From: Exiguobacterium aurantiacum DSM 6208
GTDB taxonomy: Bacteria > Bacillota > Bacilli > Exiguobacteriales > Exiguobacteriaceae
Assembly: GCF_000702585.1 (NCBI RefSeq)
Contig: NZ_JNIQ01000001.1
Span: 2,705,001-2,769,000 of the forward strand
Direction of reading: 5' to 3'
Length of the DNA: 64,000 bases
This document shows positions 18,357-27,804 of the stretch, piece after piece. Below the pieces are notes generated by a model. That model ran no database searches. It saw nothing but the letters and a program-made list of their open reading frames with translations, and was not told the DNA's origin. Both the position numbers and the translations under genes were made by a program. How positions within the stretch are numbered: the first letter of the stretch is position 1; every line of letters starts with the position of its first letter.

Positions 18357-19449
18357 GGGCGACCTCCTCGTACGATTCGAGGCGACGGTCAAACTCTTCC
18401 TCCGTCTCCCCTAGGCGCATGACGTGAATCGCTTCCTCATCGAACGTGAGTCCGATTTTGGAGCCGACGACCGACTTTTTCGTCGAGTGGACGAGCCATT
18501 CGTTCCCTTCTTCGTCATAGCAGCAAATCTCGTAATGGACGCCACGGAACAGCTGTGAATCGACATCGACGACGAGTTTTGCCGCGTCAGTCGACGTCAT
18601 CTCCAAATCTTCGGGGCGGATGATGACTTCGACGTTCTCATTGCGGTCGAACCCTTTGTCAACACAGTCGAACGTCTTCCCGGCGAACGTGACGACGTTG
18701 TCCTCGATCATGAGGCCCGGCACGATGTTTGATTCGCCGATAAAGTCGGCGACGAAGCGGTTGATCGGTTCGTCATAAATATCGGTCGGCGTCCCACTTT
18801 GAACGACCCGTCCGTTGTTCATGACAAAGATCTCATCCGACATCGCGAGCGCTTCTTCTTGGTCGTGCGTGACGAAAATGAACGTGATGCCGAGACGTTG
18901 CTGGAGTTCACGGAGCTCATATTGCATTTCGGTGCGCAATTTCAAATCGAGCGCCGAGAGCGGTTCATCGAGCAAAATCACTTCCGGCTCGTTGACGATG
19001 GCACGCGCGATGGCGACACGTTGGCGCTGTCCACCTGACATCTCATCGATTTCTCGCGTCTCATAGCCGACCAAGTTAACGAACTTGAGCGCCTGCTCGA
19101 CTTTCGTCTTGATGTCGGCCTCCTTCATCTTCTTGATGCGAAGACCGAAGGCGACGTTCTCGAACACGTTCAAATGAGGGAAAAGTGCATAGTCTTGAAA
19201 CACCGTGTTCACTTGACGTTTATTCGCCGGTACGTCATTGATCCGCTTTCCGTCAAAGTGAATGTCTCCATTGGAAGCCTCGACAAACCCGGCGATCAGC
19301 CGGAGAATCGTCGTCTTTCCGCACCCGGACGGCCCGAGCAACGTATAGAACTTGCCTCGCTCAATCTCAAAACTGATGTTCTCTAAGACGACGGTATCGT
19401 CGTAGCGTTTCGACACGTTATCAAAACGGATAATCGTCTGTTCGTTCAT
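18343..19449 (-). CDS. potA: Spermidine/putrescine ABC transporter ATPase PotA
   Basis: The 368-residue ATPase energises polyamine uptake. It shows Walker [11 protein letters not shown]-loop [11 protein letters not shown], signature [14 protein letters not shown], Walker [13 protein letters not shown] and H-loop [11 protein letters not shown]-terminal TOBE regulatory domain starts near residue 240. It is the first transporter gene of the operon, behind a cupin-type regulator with a 16-nt gap. Confidence 0.94.
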   Translation of the reverse strand: MNEQTIIRFDNVSKRYDDTVVLENISFEIERGKFYTLLGPSGCGKTTILRLIAGFVEASNGDIHFDGKRINDVPANKRQVNTVFQDYALFPHLNVFENVAFGLRIKKMKEADIKTKVEQALKFVNLVGYETREIDEMSGGQRQRVAIARAIVNEPEVILLDEPLSALDLKLRTEMQYELRELQQRLGITFIFVTHDQEEALAMSDEIFVMNNGRVVQSGTPTDIYDEPINRFVADFIGESNIVPGLMIEDNVVTFAGKTFDCVDKGFDRNENVEVIIRPEDLEMTSTDAAKLVVDVDSQLFRGVHYEICCYDEEGNEWLVHSTKKSVVGSKIGLTFDEEAIHVMRLGETEEEFDRRLESYEEVAHESN

Positions 19450-19465
19450 GTCATTTCCTCCTTAT

Positions 19466-20005
19466 TCATAAATATGAATGTGTCGCGACGACTAGACATT
19501 CGGTCACGTCCTCGTAATCGTTGACAAGTTGGTGCGCGTCCGACGCGACATAGTAAAGTGTTTCACCGGCTTTGGCAAAATACGTATGGTTCCCAAGCTT
19601 CAAAGCGACGCGTCCCGATAACACATAGACGAACGTCTCCGAGCGAGAAGGCTCGTAACGCTTGAACTCACCGTGTCGGGCGAACGTCAGTAAAATCGGC
19701 TCCATCTCTTTCTCATTCGATTCCGGAATCAGCCACTCGGTCCGGTATTTCCGTTCCTCGTCGGTATAGACGGTCCGGTCGTCCTCCGTGTAGACGACTT
19801 TTTGAAAGATTTCTTCATCGAAAAACTCTTTCGGGGAACAGCCTAATACTTCTAATAAGTCAAAGAGTGTCTCAAGCGAAGGTGAACTCAAATCCCGCTC
19901 GATTTGAGAGATGTACCCTTTGCTCAAATCGGTTCTTTCCGCCAACTCTTCTTGCGTCAATCCGTTTTTGACACGGAGACGCTTCATTTTTTGACCGACT
20001 TCCAA
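19466..20005 (-). CDS. XRE-family regulator with C-terminal cupin domain (PuuR-like)
   Basis: The protein of about 179 residues has an N-terminal helix-turn-helix (VKNGLTQEELAERTDLSKGYISQIER) and a C-terminal cupin (about residues 110-175). This is the PuuR-like layout in which the cupin senses a small molecule. It heads the polyamine uptake operon, so it probably senses polyamine and adjusts its own operon. The TTG start is chosen because AAAGGAGG lies 8 nt upstream; the next in-frame upstream start, ten codons earlier, has none. Inverted repeats upstream are candidate operators. Confidence 0.88.
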   Translation of the reverse strand: MEVGQKMKRLRVKNGLTQEELAERTDLSKGYISQIERDLSSPSLETLFDLLEVLGCSPKEFFDEEIFQKVVYTEDDRTVYTDEERKYRTEWLIPESNEKEMEPILLTFARHGEFKRYEPSRSETFVYVLSGRVALKLGNHTYFAKAGETLYYVASDAHQLVNDYEDVTECLVVATHSYL

Positions 20006-20036
20006 GTCGCGTTCCTCCTTTCGACTTTGCGGCAAG

Positions 20037-20080
20037 TTTAGTGAAAGATGATTCCAACTAAAGAAAGTTTATAAATACTT
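20037..20080. promoter_or_regulatory. Candidate operator repeats for the pot operon regulator
   Basis: Two inverted repeats lie in the 5' leader: TTTAGT/ACTAAA (20037-20062) and AAGT/ACTT around an AT-rich core (20065-20080). They lie between the promoter and the TTG start and could bind the autoregulator. The function is inferred only. Confidence 0.35.
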
Positions 20081-20109
20081 AACTACAAAGCAAACAAATA
20101 GCGCCTTTT

Positions 20110-20137
20110 ATTATAACCAACTGTAACACGTTTGCAA
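20110..20137 (-). promoter_or_regulatory. Sigma-A promoter of the pot operon
   Basis: On the minus strand TTGCAA and TATAAT are separated by 16 nt. The consensus -10 lies about 105 nt before the regulator start, giving a long leader. Confidence 0.6.
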
Positions 20138-20139
20138 GT

Positions 20140-20168
20140 AAAAAATCACGCCGATGTGGCGTGATTTT
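20140..20168 (-). terminator. Terminator after yfhJ
   Basis: An 11-bp stem (20142-20152 with 20158-20168) with a 5-nt loop precedes a T-run on the minus strand, overlapping the yfhJ-like stop. Confidence 0.8.
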
Positions 20169-20436
20169 AATGGATGTCTCGTTTTGACATCAGATGCTTA
20201 AATTTCTCGTTTTTCGTTTGGAACAAATGCAGCTGAGGACCGTACGCATCGATTTGTTGGACGACGTACTGAAACGATTTCGCCTCCCCCGGATACGGTT
20301 CCCCGGCGCGGGCAAGCGTCGTTTCAAAATCCTCCCACAGCACTTCGACCCACGTCAACGCTTCAAGCTCGCTGAGGACATCGTTCTTTTCTTTTAAAAT
20401 TTTGGCCAGACGCTCATATTGCTCAGACCGGTTCAT
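20167..20436 (-). CDS. yfhJ: WVELL-family protein (YfhJ-like)
   Basis: The 89-residue protein has the motif TWVEVLWEDFETTLARAGEPYPG, a form of the WVELL signature of the YfhJ family. It is of unknown function, has no membrane segment and is probably cytoplasmic. It overlaps the upstream yfhH-like gene by 4 nt, the same pair as in B. subtilis. Confidence 0.75.
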   Translation of the reverse strand: MNRSEQYERLAKILKEKNDVLSELEALTWVEVLWEDFETTLARAGEPYPGEAKSFQYVVQQIDAYGPQLHLFQTKNEKFKHLMSKRDIH

Positions 20437-20747
20437 GGCGTCACCTCCGACAGCTCAGAGAGCGGAATCGCATGCTCCATCACTTCGCCTTCAAACGTCC
20501 CCCATCCCATGACGCCGTTGACGAATTTCAAACGGAATGGGCGTTCGTTATAGTTGACGATATACGTCGTTCCTGGTTTGAACGACTTCGGATCGACCAA
20601 ATAGCTTTCCGCGATGGCGATGCGACGCAACACGACCTCAATCTCGCTCACCATCCCCATTTGCTCGGCTTTGCGTTTCCGTTCATGGAGCGCCCGAATC
20701 TCTTGTTCGAGCTCATACTTCGATAAGTCACTCAATCGTTTTTCCAT
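20433..20747 (-). CDS. yfhH: DUF1811 protein (YfhH-like)
   Basis: The protein of about 104 residues has a helical charged N-terminus (SKYELEQEIRALHERKRKAEQMG), then a barrel-like region (FKPGTTYIVNYNERPFRLKFVNGVMGWGTFEG), as in DUF1811/YfhH. Its function is unknown. The ATG at 20747 follows GAGGTG; a GTG three codons earlier is less well placed. It is transcribed with yfhJ. Confidence 0.8.
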   Translation of the reverse strand: MEKRLSDLSKYELEQEIRALHERKRKAEQMGMVSEIEVVLRRIAIAESYLVDPKSFKPGTTYIVNYNERPFRLKFVNGVMGWGTFEGEVMEHAIPLSELSEVTP

Positions 20748-20791
20748 TTCGTTCACCTCACTTGTAGCGTATCAGATTTTCCAAAGAAAAG

Positions 20792-20827
20792 AAAAAGGCG
20801 AAACTGAAACGATGTTCAGTTCGCCTT
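20792..20827 (-). terminator. Terminator after rtcB
   Basis: A 13-bp stem with one bulge on the minus strand precedes five T residues; its first arm covers the rtcB stop region. Confidence 0.65.
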
Positions 20828-21991
20828 GAAGTTGTATAGCGGTTTGATCACTTGGTCGATCGTCACCGCCGGTTCGATATAGCGGACGATTTCTTTCATC
20901 GATTTATAGACGAATGGCGACTCGTCGAGCGTCGACGGTCGAACAGATGTCGACCAGACGCCTCTCATCGTCTGTTTGAACTCATTGAAATCGACTCGTT
21001 TTCGTGCCGCCGACCGAGACATGACACGTCCCGCCCCGTGCGGTCCCGAGAAGTTCCAATCCGGGTTGCCTTTTCCGGTACAGATGAGGGAGCCGTCGCG
21101 CATGTTCATCGGGATGATGACGCGCTCTCCGTCTTTAGCCGAGATGGCCCCTTTTCGAAGAATCATCGCCTCGTGGTCGATGTAGTTGTGCACGGTGTCG
21201 AATTGATCGACGACGTTCCAGTTCATCGCCTCGATAATAACATCCGTCATGGCGAGACGATTGGCCGCCGCGTACTGTTGCGCGATGCGAACATCATGCA
21301 TGTAATCGGCCATCGCGTCTCCTTCGACGTACGCGAGGTCACGGAACTTCGTGCGAGCCGCCTTCTCTTGCTCGAGGTACGACGCGATATCACGTTCCCG
21401 GCCAGCCGCTTTCAAACGTTCAATCTCCTGTTTCACGTCCGCCGTCCCCATCATCTGTTCGATGGCCCGCTGTTGATAATGATTGGCGATTTGAACCCCG
21501 AGATGACGTGAGCCGGAATGGATGACGAGATACGTCCGTCCCCCGTCCTCATTCACTTCAATGAAGTGATTGCCCGAACCAAGTGTCCCGACGGAGCGCA
21601 AGGCGCGGTCGAGTTTGAACGGGGCGCGTACTTCTTCCAATGATAGATCGTCCGCATAAGGGTGCGCCGCTTCTCGAATATTCATCCCGCTCGGTACGAG
21701 TTGACGGATGACATCATCTAATCGTTGAAAATCGATCCGCTTCACCTTGATCTCAGTGCAGAGCATCCCGCATCCGAGGTCCACGCCGACGAGGTTCGGC
21801 ACGACTTTATCGTGTATCGTCATCGTCGTCCCGACGACCGAACCTTTGCCGGCATGCATGTCCGGCATGATTCGAATCGTCGCTCCTTTCGTGAACGGTT
21901 GGTCGACGAGCGTCTGCAGCTGTGACCGCGTCATATCATCCATCCGTTCATTGAACACTTTGGCTTGATTATACTTTCCGATGATCTCCAT
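20816..21991 (-). CDS. rtcB: RtcB-family RNA ligase
   Basis: RtcB joins RNA 2',3'-cyclic phosphate or 3'-phosphate ends to 5'-OH ends using GTP and Mn2+. The 391-residue protein has the metal-site motifs IMPDMHAGKG, GVDLGCGM and GSGNHFIE, the LVIHSGSRHLG block, and a GPHGAGR motif containing the conserved histidine expected to form the GMP adduct. The start at 21991 has GAGAGGAGA upstream; the frame is open 49 codons further, but that part lies inside the bmrD gene. It overlaps no neighbour and lies just downstream of bmrD, 13 nt away. Its substrate, RNA repair or other, is unknown. Confidence 0.88.
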   Translation of the reverse strand: MEIIGKYNQAKVFNERMDDMTRSQLQTLVDQPFTKGATIRIMPDMHAGKGSVVGTTMTIHDKVVPNLVGVDLGCGMLCTEIKVKRIDFQRLDDVIRQLVPSGMNIREAAHPYADDLSLEEVRAPFKLDRALRSVGTLGSGNHFIEVNEDGGRTYLVIHSGSRHLGVQIANHYQQRAIEQMMGTADVKQEIERLKAAGRERDIASYLEQEKAARTKFRDLAYVEGDAMADYMHDVRIAQQYAAANRLAMTDVIIEAMNWNVVDQFDTVHNYIDHEAMILRKGAISAKDGERVIIPMNMRDGSLICTGKGNPDWNFSGPHGAGRVMSRSAARKRVDFNEFKQTMRGVWSTSVRPSTLDESPFVYKSMKEIVRYIEPAVTIDQVIKPLYNFKAN

Positions 21992-22004
21992 ACGTTCTCC
22001 TCTC

Positions 22005-24050
22005 TCAACTGATGGATTGTTGTTTGCTTTGCAGCTCATGCATGCGGGCGTAAACGCCTCCGAAGGCGATGAGCGACTGATGGTTACCGCGCTCGATGAT
22101 GTGACCGTGGTCGAGGACGAGGATTTGATCGGCTTCACGAATCGTCGACAAGCGGTGAGCGATGACGAACGTTGTCCGCCCTTTCGTGAGCGTCTTGAGC
22201 GCTTCTTGAATGAGCGCTTCCGTTTCCGAGTCGACGCTCGCCGTCGCCTCGTCTAAGACGAGGATGGCCGGGTCGAAGACGAGGGCACGGGCAAAGCTGA
22301 TCAGTTGGCGTTCCCCGCTCGAGAGCGAGGCACCGCGCTCGATGACCGGCTCATCAAGCCCCTGTGGCAGCTGTTTGACGAAACGGTCGGCTCCGACGGC
22401 CGTCAACGCTTGCCATATCCGATCGTCCGAAATCGTCTCGTCGCCGAGCGTCACGTTCGTTTTAATCGACCCTGTAAAGAGGAACGGGTCTTGTAATACG
22501 ATGCCGAGATGGTCACGGACGGCCTGCGTCGGCAGTTTCGTCACGTCCAACCCGTCGATGTTGAGCGTTCCTTCCGACGGGTCATAGAACCGCATGAGCA
22601 AGTTCATGATGGAACTCTTGCCGCTGCCGGTATGACCGACGAGGGCAATCGTCTCGCCCGGAGAAGCATGAATATCGATGTGTTGCAGCACCGGCTTGCC
22701 GGCCTCATAGCTGAACGACACGTCTTTAAATTCGACCTCTCCTTTAAAGCGTGGAATACGTTCGCCTGACACGTCTTCTCCTTTTTCATCGAGCAGTTGG
22801 AACATCCGGTCGGCCGAGACGAGCGCTTGTTGCAACGGCGACAACTGGTTCATGATTTGCGTCACCGGCTCAAAGATCCGTGACACGTAATCGATATACG
22901 CGTACAGTATCCCGAGCGTGAGCACACTGCCCGTTCCGAGTGTCTGTGCACCGACGACCCAAATGAGGAGGGCGAGCGCCATGTTGCGGAAGAAGTTGAC
23001 CAAGTTGTGCGACATGAGCGCATCGAGTTTTAATAGCTTCCGTCGTGTTTGGAAGTTATCGCTGTTCTTCTCGTTGAACTCGTCATACACCAGGTCTTCT
23101 TTCACATACGATTGGATGATCGGCATCGTTTGAATGCTCTCGTTCAACTGGGCGTTCATGTCGGCGACGAGCGCCCGGACACGGAAGTTGTTTCGAGTCG
23201 ACAAGCGCTGGAACAGCTTGATCCAGACGATGACGACCGGGATGATGATGAGCGAGACGAGGCCGAGGCGCACGTCTAGGAAGAACATGGCGATCAAAAC
23301 ACCGATCATCATGACGACACTTTGGAACACGCGCGCGAGTACGCCTAAATACAAGTCGCGAATCGTCTCGGTGTCGTTCGTGACACGGCTGACAATTTTC
23401 CCGATCGGAGTCTGGTCAAAGTAACGGACCGGAATCGTCTGTAAGTGCCGCATGACGTCGAGCCGCATCGTCTTGACAATTGTATGGGCCGACCGTTGGA
23501 GAAGCATCTGTTGTCCCCAGTTCAACCCGGCCGCGATGAGAAGCAAGACGACGTAAAGCCCCGATAAGATGAGGACCGCCCGCAAATCCGTTTCATAAAA
23601 TTGGAACACGTCGGTCGATGAGAGCGGCACGATATTCGCATACGTCGCTGTTTCCTCACTGCGTGTGATCGTGAGGACACCGTCGGCAACTTCACGGACA
23701 CCCCCGTTCATGACGGCATCCGGTACGAGGTAGTATCCGTCTGTCGTCTGGACGATCGAGACCGGTCTTACGACCGCCTCCCCGTCGAGTCTCGATTCTT
23801 TCTCATAAGAATTTCCATCGAATGAGACGCTACCGCCTGATTCAACTTGGACCCAATCGCGCTCGATGGCGACAATATGGTCATCGATGATGATTTTTGC
23901 GATATACGGTCCCGCGAGTTCCGCACCGACCGCTAAAAAGAGTAACAACAGACCAAGGATGATGGAGCGCTTCACTTGTTTGGCATAGCCGACGAGTGAG
24001 CGAATCGTCTTCTTCCTGCGGACTGGATCTAATTGATATTGATCGATCAT
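22005..24050 (-). CDS. bmrD: BmrD-type subunit of heterodimeric multidrug ABC exporter
   Basis: The protein of about 681 residues is an ABC half-exporter with a long external insertion between membrane helices 1 and 2 (about residues 45-150), as in B. subtilis BmrD (YheH). The ATPase has Walker A GHTGSGKSS, a Walker B with catalytic glutamate (ILVLDEATASVD), the signature LSSGERQL and the H-loop VIAHRLST. It supplies the catalytically competent Walker site while its partner is degenerate. The ATG at 24050 follows AAGGGGGAA, 23 nt after the bmrC stop. It should export drugs jointly with bmrC. Confidence 0.88.
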   Translation of the reverse strand: MIDQYQLDPVRRKKTIRSLVGYAKQVKRSIILGLLLLFLAVGAELAGPYIAKIIIDDHIVAIERDWVQVESGGSVSFDGNSYEKESRLDGEAVVRPVSIVQTTDGYYLVPDAVMNGGVREVADGVLTITRSEETATYANIVPLSSTDVFQFYETDLRAVLILSGLYVVLLLIAAGLNWGQQMLLQRSAHTIVKTMRLDVMRHLQTIPVRYFDQTPIGKIVSRVTNDTETIRDLYLGVLARVFQSVVMMIGVLIAMFFLDVRLGLVSLIIIPVVIVWIKLFQRLSTRNNFRVRALVADMNAQLNESIQTMPIIQSYVKEDLVYDEFNEKNSDNFQTRRKLLKLDALMSHNLVNFFRNMALALLIWVVGAQTLGTGSVLTLGILYAYIDYVSRIFEPVTQIMNQLSPLQQALVSADRMFQLLDEKGEDVSGERIPRFKGEVEFKDVSFSYEAGKPVLQHIDIHASPGETIALVGHTGSGKSSIMNLLMRFYDPSEGTLNIDGLDVTKLPTQAVRDHLGIVLQDPFLFTGSIKTNVTLGDETISDDRIWQALTAVGADRFVKQLPQGLDEPVIERGASLSSGERQLISFARALVFDPAILVLDEATASVDSETEALIQEALKTLTKGRTTFVIAHRLSTIREADQILVLDHGHIIERGNHQSLIAFGGVYARMHELQSKQQSIS

Positions 24051-24073
24051 GAGAGATTCCCCCTTTTCCCGGA

Positions 24074-25798
24074 TTACTCCGTCTCTCCTTGTCGAACGTA
24101 TTGTTCGTAGTACCAACCGCGTCGTTCCATCAGTTGGTCGTGCGTGCCGCGTTCCGTGACGCGACCGTCCTGCAAGACGAGAATCTGGTCGGCATGGGCG
24201 ACGGCTGACAATCTATGGGCGACGATGAACGTCGTCTGTTCAGCGCGGCTCGTGCGCACCGAGTCAATGATACGAGCTTCCGTCTTCGCATCGACCGCCG
24301 AGAGCGAGTCGTCGAGCAATAAAATTTCTGGGTTTTTGAGCAAGGCACGCGCGATCGACAGGCGTTGTTTCTGTCCACCTGACAGCATGACGCCTTGCTC
24401 CCCGACAACTGTGTCGAGTCCGTTCTCCAAATGTTCGATGTCGGTGTCGAAAGCAGCGAGTCGAATTGCCGTTTGCAGCTCGGCCTCCGTCGCCCCGTCC
24501 GATCCGAACAAGATGTTGTCGCGCACCGTCTTCGAGAACAATAGATGTTCTTGAGACACGTAGCCGCTCCAACCCCGAACCGTCTCGAGTTTGATGTCTG
24601 AGATCGGTACACCGTTAATGAGGAGCGAGTCATCGATCGGATACTCACGGATCAATTGGCGCAAGAGCGTCGTCTTCCCAGCCCCGGTCGGTCCGACGAT
24701 CCCAATCGTCTCGCCGCGCGAAACGTGCAAGACGATGTCCTCGAGTGAGGGCCGATTCGCCCCTGGGTACTCGAACGTAAGAGACTTGAACGTGATTTTC
24801 TCCGGTGCCTCCATCTCGACGGAACCGCTCGAGACGACGTCCGGCTCTTCATTCATCGTGGCCTCGATCCGTTCAAGGCTCGCCGTGCCTCGTTGGACGA
24901 CGTTGATCAATTCTCCGAACGCGTACATCGGCCAAATGAGCATCCCTAAATAAATATTGAACGAGACGAGTTGTCCGAGCGTGATGTCGTTCGTGAAGAC
25001 GAGATACGTCCCGAACGACAGCCCGATCAAATAGCTCAGTCCGACGAGCAACTTGATGACCGGTTCGAACAAGACGTCGATTTTGGCGACGTGCATGTTT
25101 TTCGCCATGACATCGTCCGTGATCGTGTCGAATTTTTTCGTGTCCGCCTCTTCTTGGACGAACGAGCGCACGACGCGAAGTCCTGAAATCGACTCGACGA
25201 CTTGATCGTTCATGACGCCGAACGCGTCTTGCGCCGCCGTGAAGCGGGCGTGGATCTGTCGGCCGAGCTTGTTCATCGACCAAGCGAGGAGCGGCATCGG
25301 CAACAGGGCTGCGAGCGTCAGTTTCCAGTCAATGAACACCCCCATGATGGTCAAGGCGATGAGCGTCATGTTGAACGAATCGACGAGCGTCATAACTCCA
25401 AACCCGGCCGTCCGTTCCACCGCTTTCAAATCGTTCGTCGCGAGCGCCATCAAGTCACCTGTGCGATGCTGTTGATAAAACCGCGGCGTCTGCCGGAGCA
25501 AATGACCGAAGAAGCGCCCCCGTAGTTTTTTCTCGAGCAAGAACGCCGTGCCGAACAGGCGGGCAATCCATAAATACGACATGACGTACGACAACACCAT
25601 GATCCCGAGGAGCGACCCGACGATGACGATCAGTCGCTCCGTCGTCAGACTCCCTTCGCGGATCGCATCGATGGCTTGGCCGATGATCCACGGCGGAAGC
25701 ATATCGACGAATCCGGTGATGATCAGTAAGATGATAGCGATGATATACGTCCGTTTTTGTCTTTTAATAAACCAATCCAATTGTTTAATCAGTTTCAC
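24074..25798 (-). CDS. bmrC: BmrC-type subunit of heterodimeric multidrug ABC exporter
   Basis: The 574-residue half-exporter has six membrane helices and an ATPase with Walker A GPTGAGKTT, signature LSGGQKQRLSIARA and H-loop VAHRLSA. Its Walker B ends in LLLDDSLSAVD, with aspartate replacing the catalytic glutamate, the hallmark of the degenerate site in BmrC and related heterodimers. The GTG start has GAAGGGGGAA upstream. It is the first gene of the pair and is preceded by a leader peptide and terminator, resembling the B. subtilis bmrBCD attenuation locus. Confidence 0.88.
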   Translation of the reverse strand: MKLIKQLDWFIKRQKRTYIIAIILLIITGFVDMLPPWIIGQAIDAIREGSLTTERLIVIVGSLLGIMVLSYVMSYLWIARLFGTAFLLEKKLRGRFFGHLLRQTPRFYQQHRTGDLMALATNDLKAVERTAGFGVMTLVDSFNMTLIALTIMGVFIDWKLTLAALLPMPLLAWSMNKLGRQIHARFTAAQDAFGVMNDQVVESISGLRVVRSFVQEEADTKKFDTITDDVMAKNMHVAKIDVLFEPVIKLLVGLSYLIGLSFGTYLVFTNDITLGQLVSFNIYLGMLIWPMYAFGELINVVQRGTASLERIEATMNEEPDVVSSGSVEMEAPEKITFKSLTFEYPGANRPSLEDIVLHVSRGETIGIVGPTGAGKTTLLRQLIREYPIDDSLLINGVPISDIKLETVRGWSGYVSQEHLLFSKTVRDNILFGSDGATEAELQTAIRLAAFDTDIEHLENGLDTVVGEQGVMLSGGQKQRLSIARALLKNPEILLLDDSLSAVDAKTEARIIDSVRTSRAEQTTFIVAHRLSAVAHADQILVLQDGRVTERGTHDQLMERRGWYYEQYVRQGETE

Positions 25799-25833
25799 GA
25801 CTGATTTCCCCCTTCCGCCCTTTCCGAGCACGC

Positions 25834-25881
25834 AAAAAAGCGCACCTCACCTGATTGTGCAACCAATCGGATGAAGTGCGC
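25834..25881 (-). terminator. Leader terminator (attenuator) upstream of bmrCD
   Basis: An 18-bp stem with G-U pairs on the minus strand (25864-25881 with 25840-25857) has a 6-nt loop and is followed by six T residues. It ends 35 nt before the bmrC start, so it must be bypassed for bmrCD expression. Confidence 0.85.
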
Positions 25882-25943
25882 TTGACAGTCTTCAGTCTTT
25901 TGCATGGTCAGGGAAAGGACACTACCCCTATCCAGCTGCCCGT

Positions 25944-26015
25944 TTAAGCAGTCAAATAAGAGTAGCCATATGATGTTGTGTGTGTGCGTTGTAGTGTTGT
26001 GATGTACTTCATCAT
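25944..26015 (-). CDS. Leader peptide upstream of bmrCD (BmrB-like in role)
   Basis: A 23-residue open frame begins with two ATG codons after an AGAGGAG ribosome site and ends 62 nt before the attenuator stem. It is rich in threonine and tyrosine codons (TTLQRTHTTSYGYSYLTA at its end). In B. subtilis the BmrB leader couples ribosome stalling by antibiotics to antitermination of bmrCD. The peptide here is shorter and I do not claim sequence homology, only the same position and arrangement. Confidence 0.7.
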   Translation of the reverse strand: MMKYITTLQRTHTTSYGYSYLTA

Positions 26016-26054
26016 GCTGGCTCCTCTCGTTTCATAGTTTTAAAATCTACTAAA

Positions 26055-26084
26055 ACCTTAGCAGACTGTTCAGAAAATTGTCAA
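26055..26084 (-). promoter_or_regulatory. Promoter of the bmrCD leader
   Basis: A consensus TTGACA -35 (26079-26084) and a weak TAAGGT -10 (26055-26060) are separated by 18 nt on the minus strand, 39 nt before the leader peptide start. Confidence 0.5.
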
Positions 26085-26114
26085 TATTATTTTGTAAAGA
26101 TTTTGTAATTTCTT

Positions 26115-27755
26115 TTAGTTCATGAAGAATGTCGCAAGAATGACTCCGACAATGCCTGTCGCCGTGACGTAATAGATCATCGGCATGAGCGTGTAGCGGA
26201 TGATCGTCCCCTCTTTTCCGAGGAGACCCGCGACCGAGGCAACAGCGACGACGTTCAAGACGCAAATCATGTTACCGGCGTTCGCCCCTGCCATCTGCAT
26301 CGACAAGGCAAGCGTCTCACTCATTCCGACTGAATCCGCGACACTCGTCGTCAAGCTCGAGAACATCATGTTCGAGAACGTGGCCGATCCGGACACGAAC
26401 GACCCGAGCGCCCCGATCCACGGTGCAACGATCGGCCAGACACCGCCGAACGTATCGGCTGCTGCTGTGGCGAGTTCGACCGGCATCGACCCAAGACCGG
26501 CTCCACCGTTTTCCGAGTGGATGAAAATCCGGACCATCGGCACCGATGCGGCGAGTGTGATCAACGTCCCACCGATTCCGAGCGTCGTCGATTTGAACAC
26601 TGACGCCACTTGTGACCAGCTCATGTTGTGCAAGAAGAACGTCGCGATCATCGTCAAGATGAACATGAACCCTGGTGAGTAGAACGGTTCCCATGACGTC
26701 GAGATGCCCGTCACCCCTAAAATGTCTGGGAGGTTGATGCGGACGCTTCGCGTCAATTCATTCAAGAACGGTACTGTACGTGTCAAGATGAGGAAAATCG
26801 TCAAAATCAAGTATGGTGCCCAAGCTTTCCACTGTGGAAGTTCACGCTTTCCTGTTTTGACGGTCGGTTGCTCGAGCGGCTCATCAAGTTCGTCGACATA
26901 ACCGTCAAACGTCCAAACACGCTTCGGCATCAAAATGCCTTTTTTCGCCATGGCGACCAAGATGACGAGACCGGTCAAGCCTCCGAGCATTCCACCGAAC
27001 TCAAAGCCGAGGACGAGCGTCCACAAATATGCCGGGACACTGTAGACGAGCGCCGCGACGAGTGCAATCGGCAACACTTCTAATGCCGGTTTAACTGATT
27101 TCGCTTTACTGAAGAAGCGCGTCAGCATCAAAATCAAGATGAACGGGATAAACAATCCGACGACCATGTCGATGAGGACCGTCTGCAAGACGACACTCGT
27201 CAAAAATTCGATCGCCTCAGGCTGGCTCACGTCGAGCGAGAGACCGTTCCCAATCCCAATCAATGCTGGCGTCCCGACCGCACCGAACGTGACGGCAGAT
27301 ACATCGGCCGATAAGGCGATGACAACGGCCGCAATCGGTGGAAAACCGAGCGCGATGAGGAGCGGGGCCGCGACCGTTGCCGGCGTCCCGAATCCTGATG
27401 CTCCTTCAATGAACGAGACGAACAGCCAACCGACGATGAGCACTTGGATTCGTGGGTCCGGGGTGATGGTGACGAATCCGGAGCGGATGGCGTTCATTCC
27501 GCCGCCTTCCTTCATCGTATTCATCATTCCAATCGCACCGTACACGATCCAAGCCGCCGTGATGGCGATGACAAGTCCTTGTAAGATTGCTGCCGTGATT
27601 TGTGTGACATCTAGTTGCCACACGAAGAAAGCGAGAAGTGCTGTTAACACGAGTGAGAGTGGCATCGCAACCGATGCCGGTAAACGCATAATGACCAATA
27701 AGATGAGCACGGCCACAATCGGCATCAGTGCTGTAATCCATTCGAAAATCGTCAA
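26115..27755 (-). CDS. lctP: L-lactate permease (LctP/LldP family)
   Basis: The 546-residue integral membrane protein has 12 or more hydrophobic segments and the lactate permease blocks [34 protein letters not shown] and [20 protein letters not shown]. It moves lactate (and possibly glycolate) with protons across the cytoplasmic membrane. The start is TTG with AAAGGTGG 7 nt upstream; no closer ATG fits. It lies 49 nt downstream of recX and may be co-transcribed, though the functions are unrelated. Confidence 0.93.
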   Translation of the reverse strand: MTIFEWITALMPIVAVLILLVIMRLPASVAMPLSLVLTALLAFFVWQLDVTQITAAILQGLVIAITAAWIVYGAIGMMNTMKEGGGMNAIRSGFVTITPDPRIQVLIVGWLFVSFIEGASGFGTPATVAAPLLIALGFPPIAAVVIALSADVSAVTFGAVGTPALIGIGNGLSLDVSQPEAIEFLTSVVLQTVLIDMVVGLFIPFILILMLTRFFSKAKSVKPALEVLPIALVAALVYSVPAYLWTLVLGFEFGGMLGGLTGLVILVAMAKKGILMPKRVWTFDGYVDELDEPLEQPTVKTGKRELPQWKAWAPYLILTIFLILTRTVPFLNELTRSVRINLPDILGVTGISTSWEPFYSPGFMFILTMIATFFLHNMSWSQVASVFKSTTLGIGGTLITLAASVPMVRIFIHSENGGAGLGSMPVELATAAADTFGGVWPIVAPWIGALGSFVSGSATFSNMMFSSLTTSVADSVGMSETLALSMQMAGANAGNMICVLNVVAVASVAGLLGKEGTIIRYTLMPMIYYVTATGIVGVILATFFMN

Positions 27756-27804
27756 TGTAGACCCACCTTTTCAGATTTTTCCCCTACCGTAAACCGATGT
27801 CCCA

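Noticed and set aside
20852-21511. A 219-codon open frame antisense to rtcB
   Set aside because: The rtcB frame holds the family motifs, and this antisense frame has charged low-complexity content and no ribosome site.
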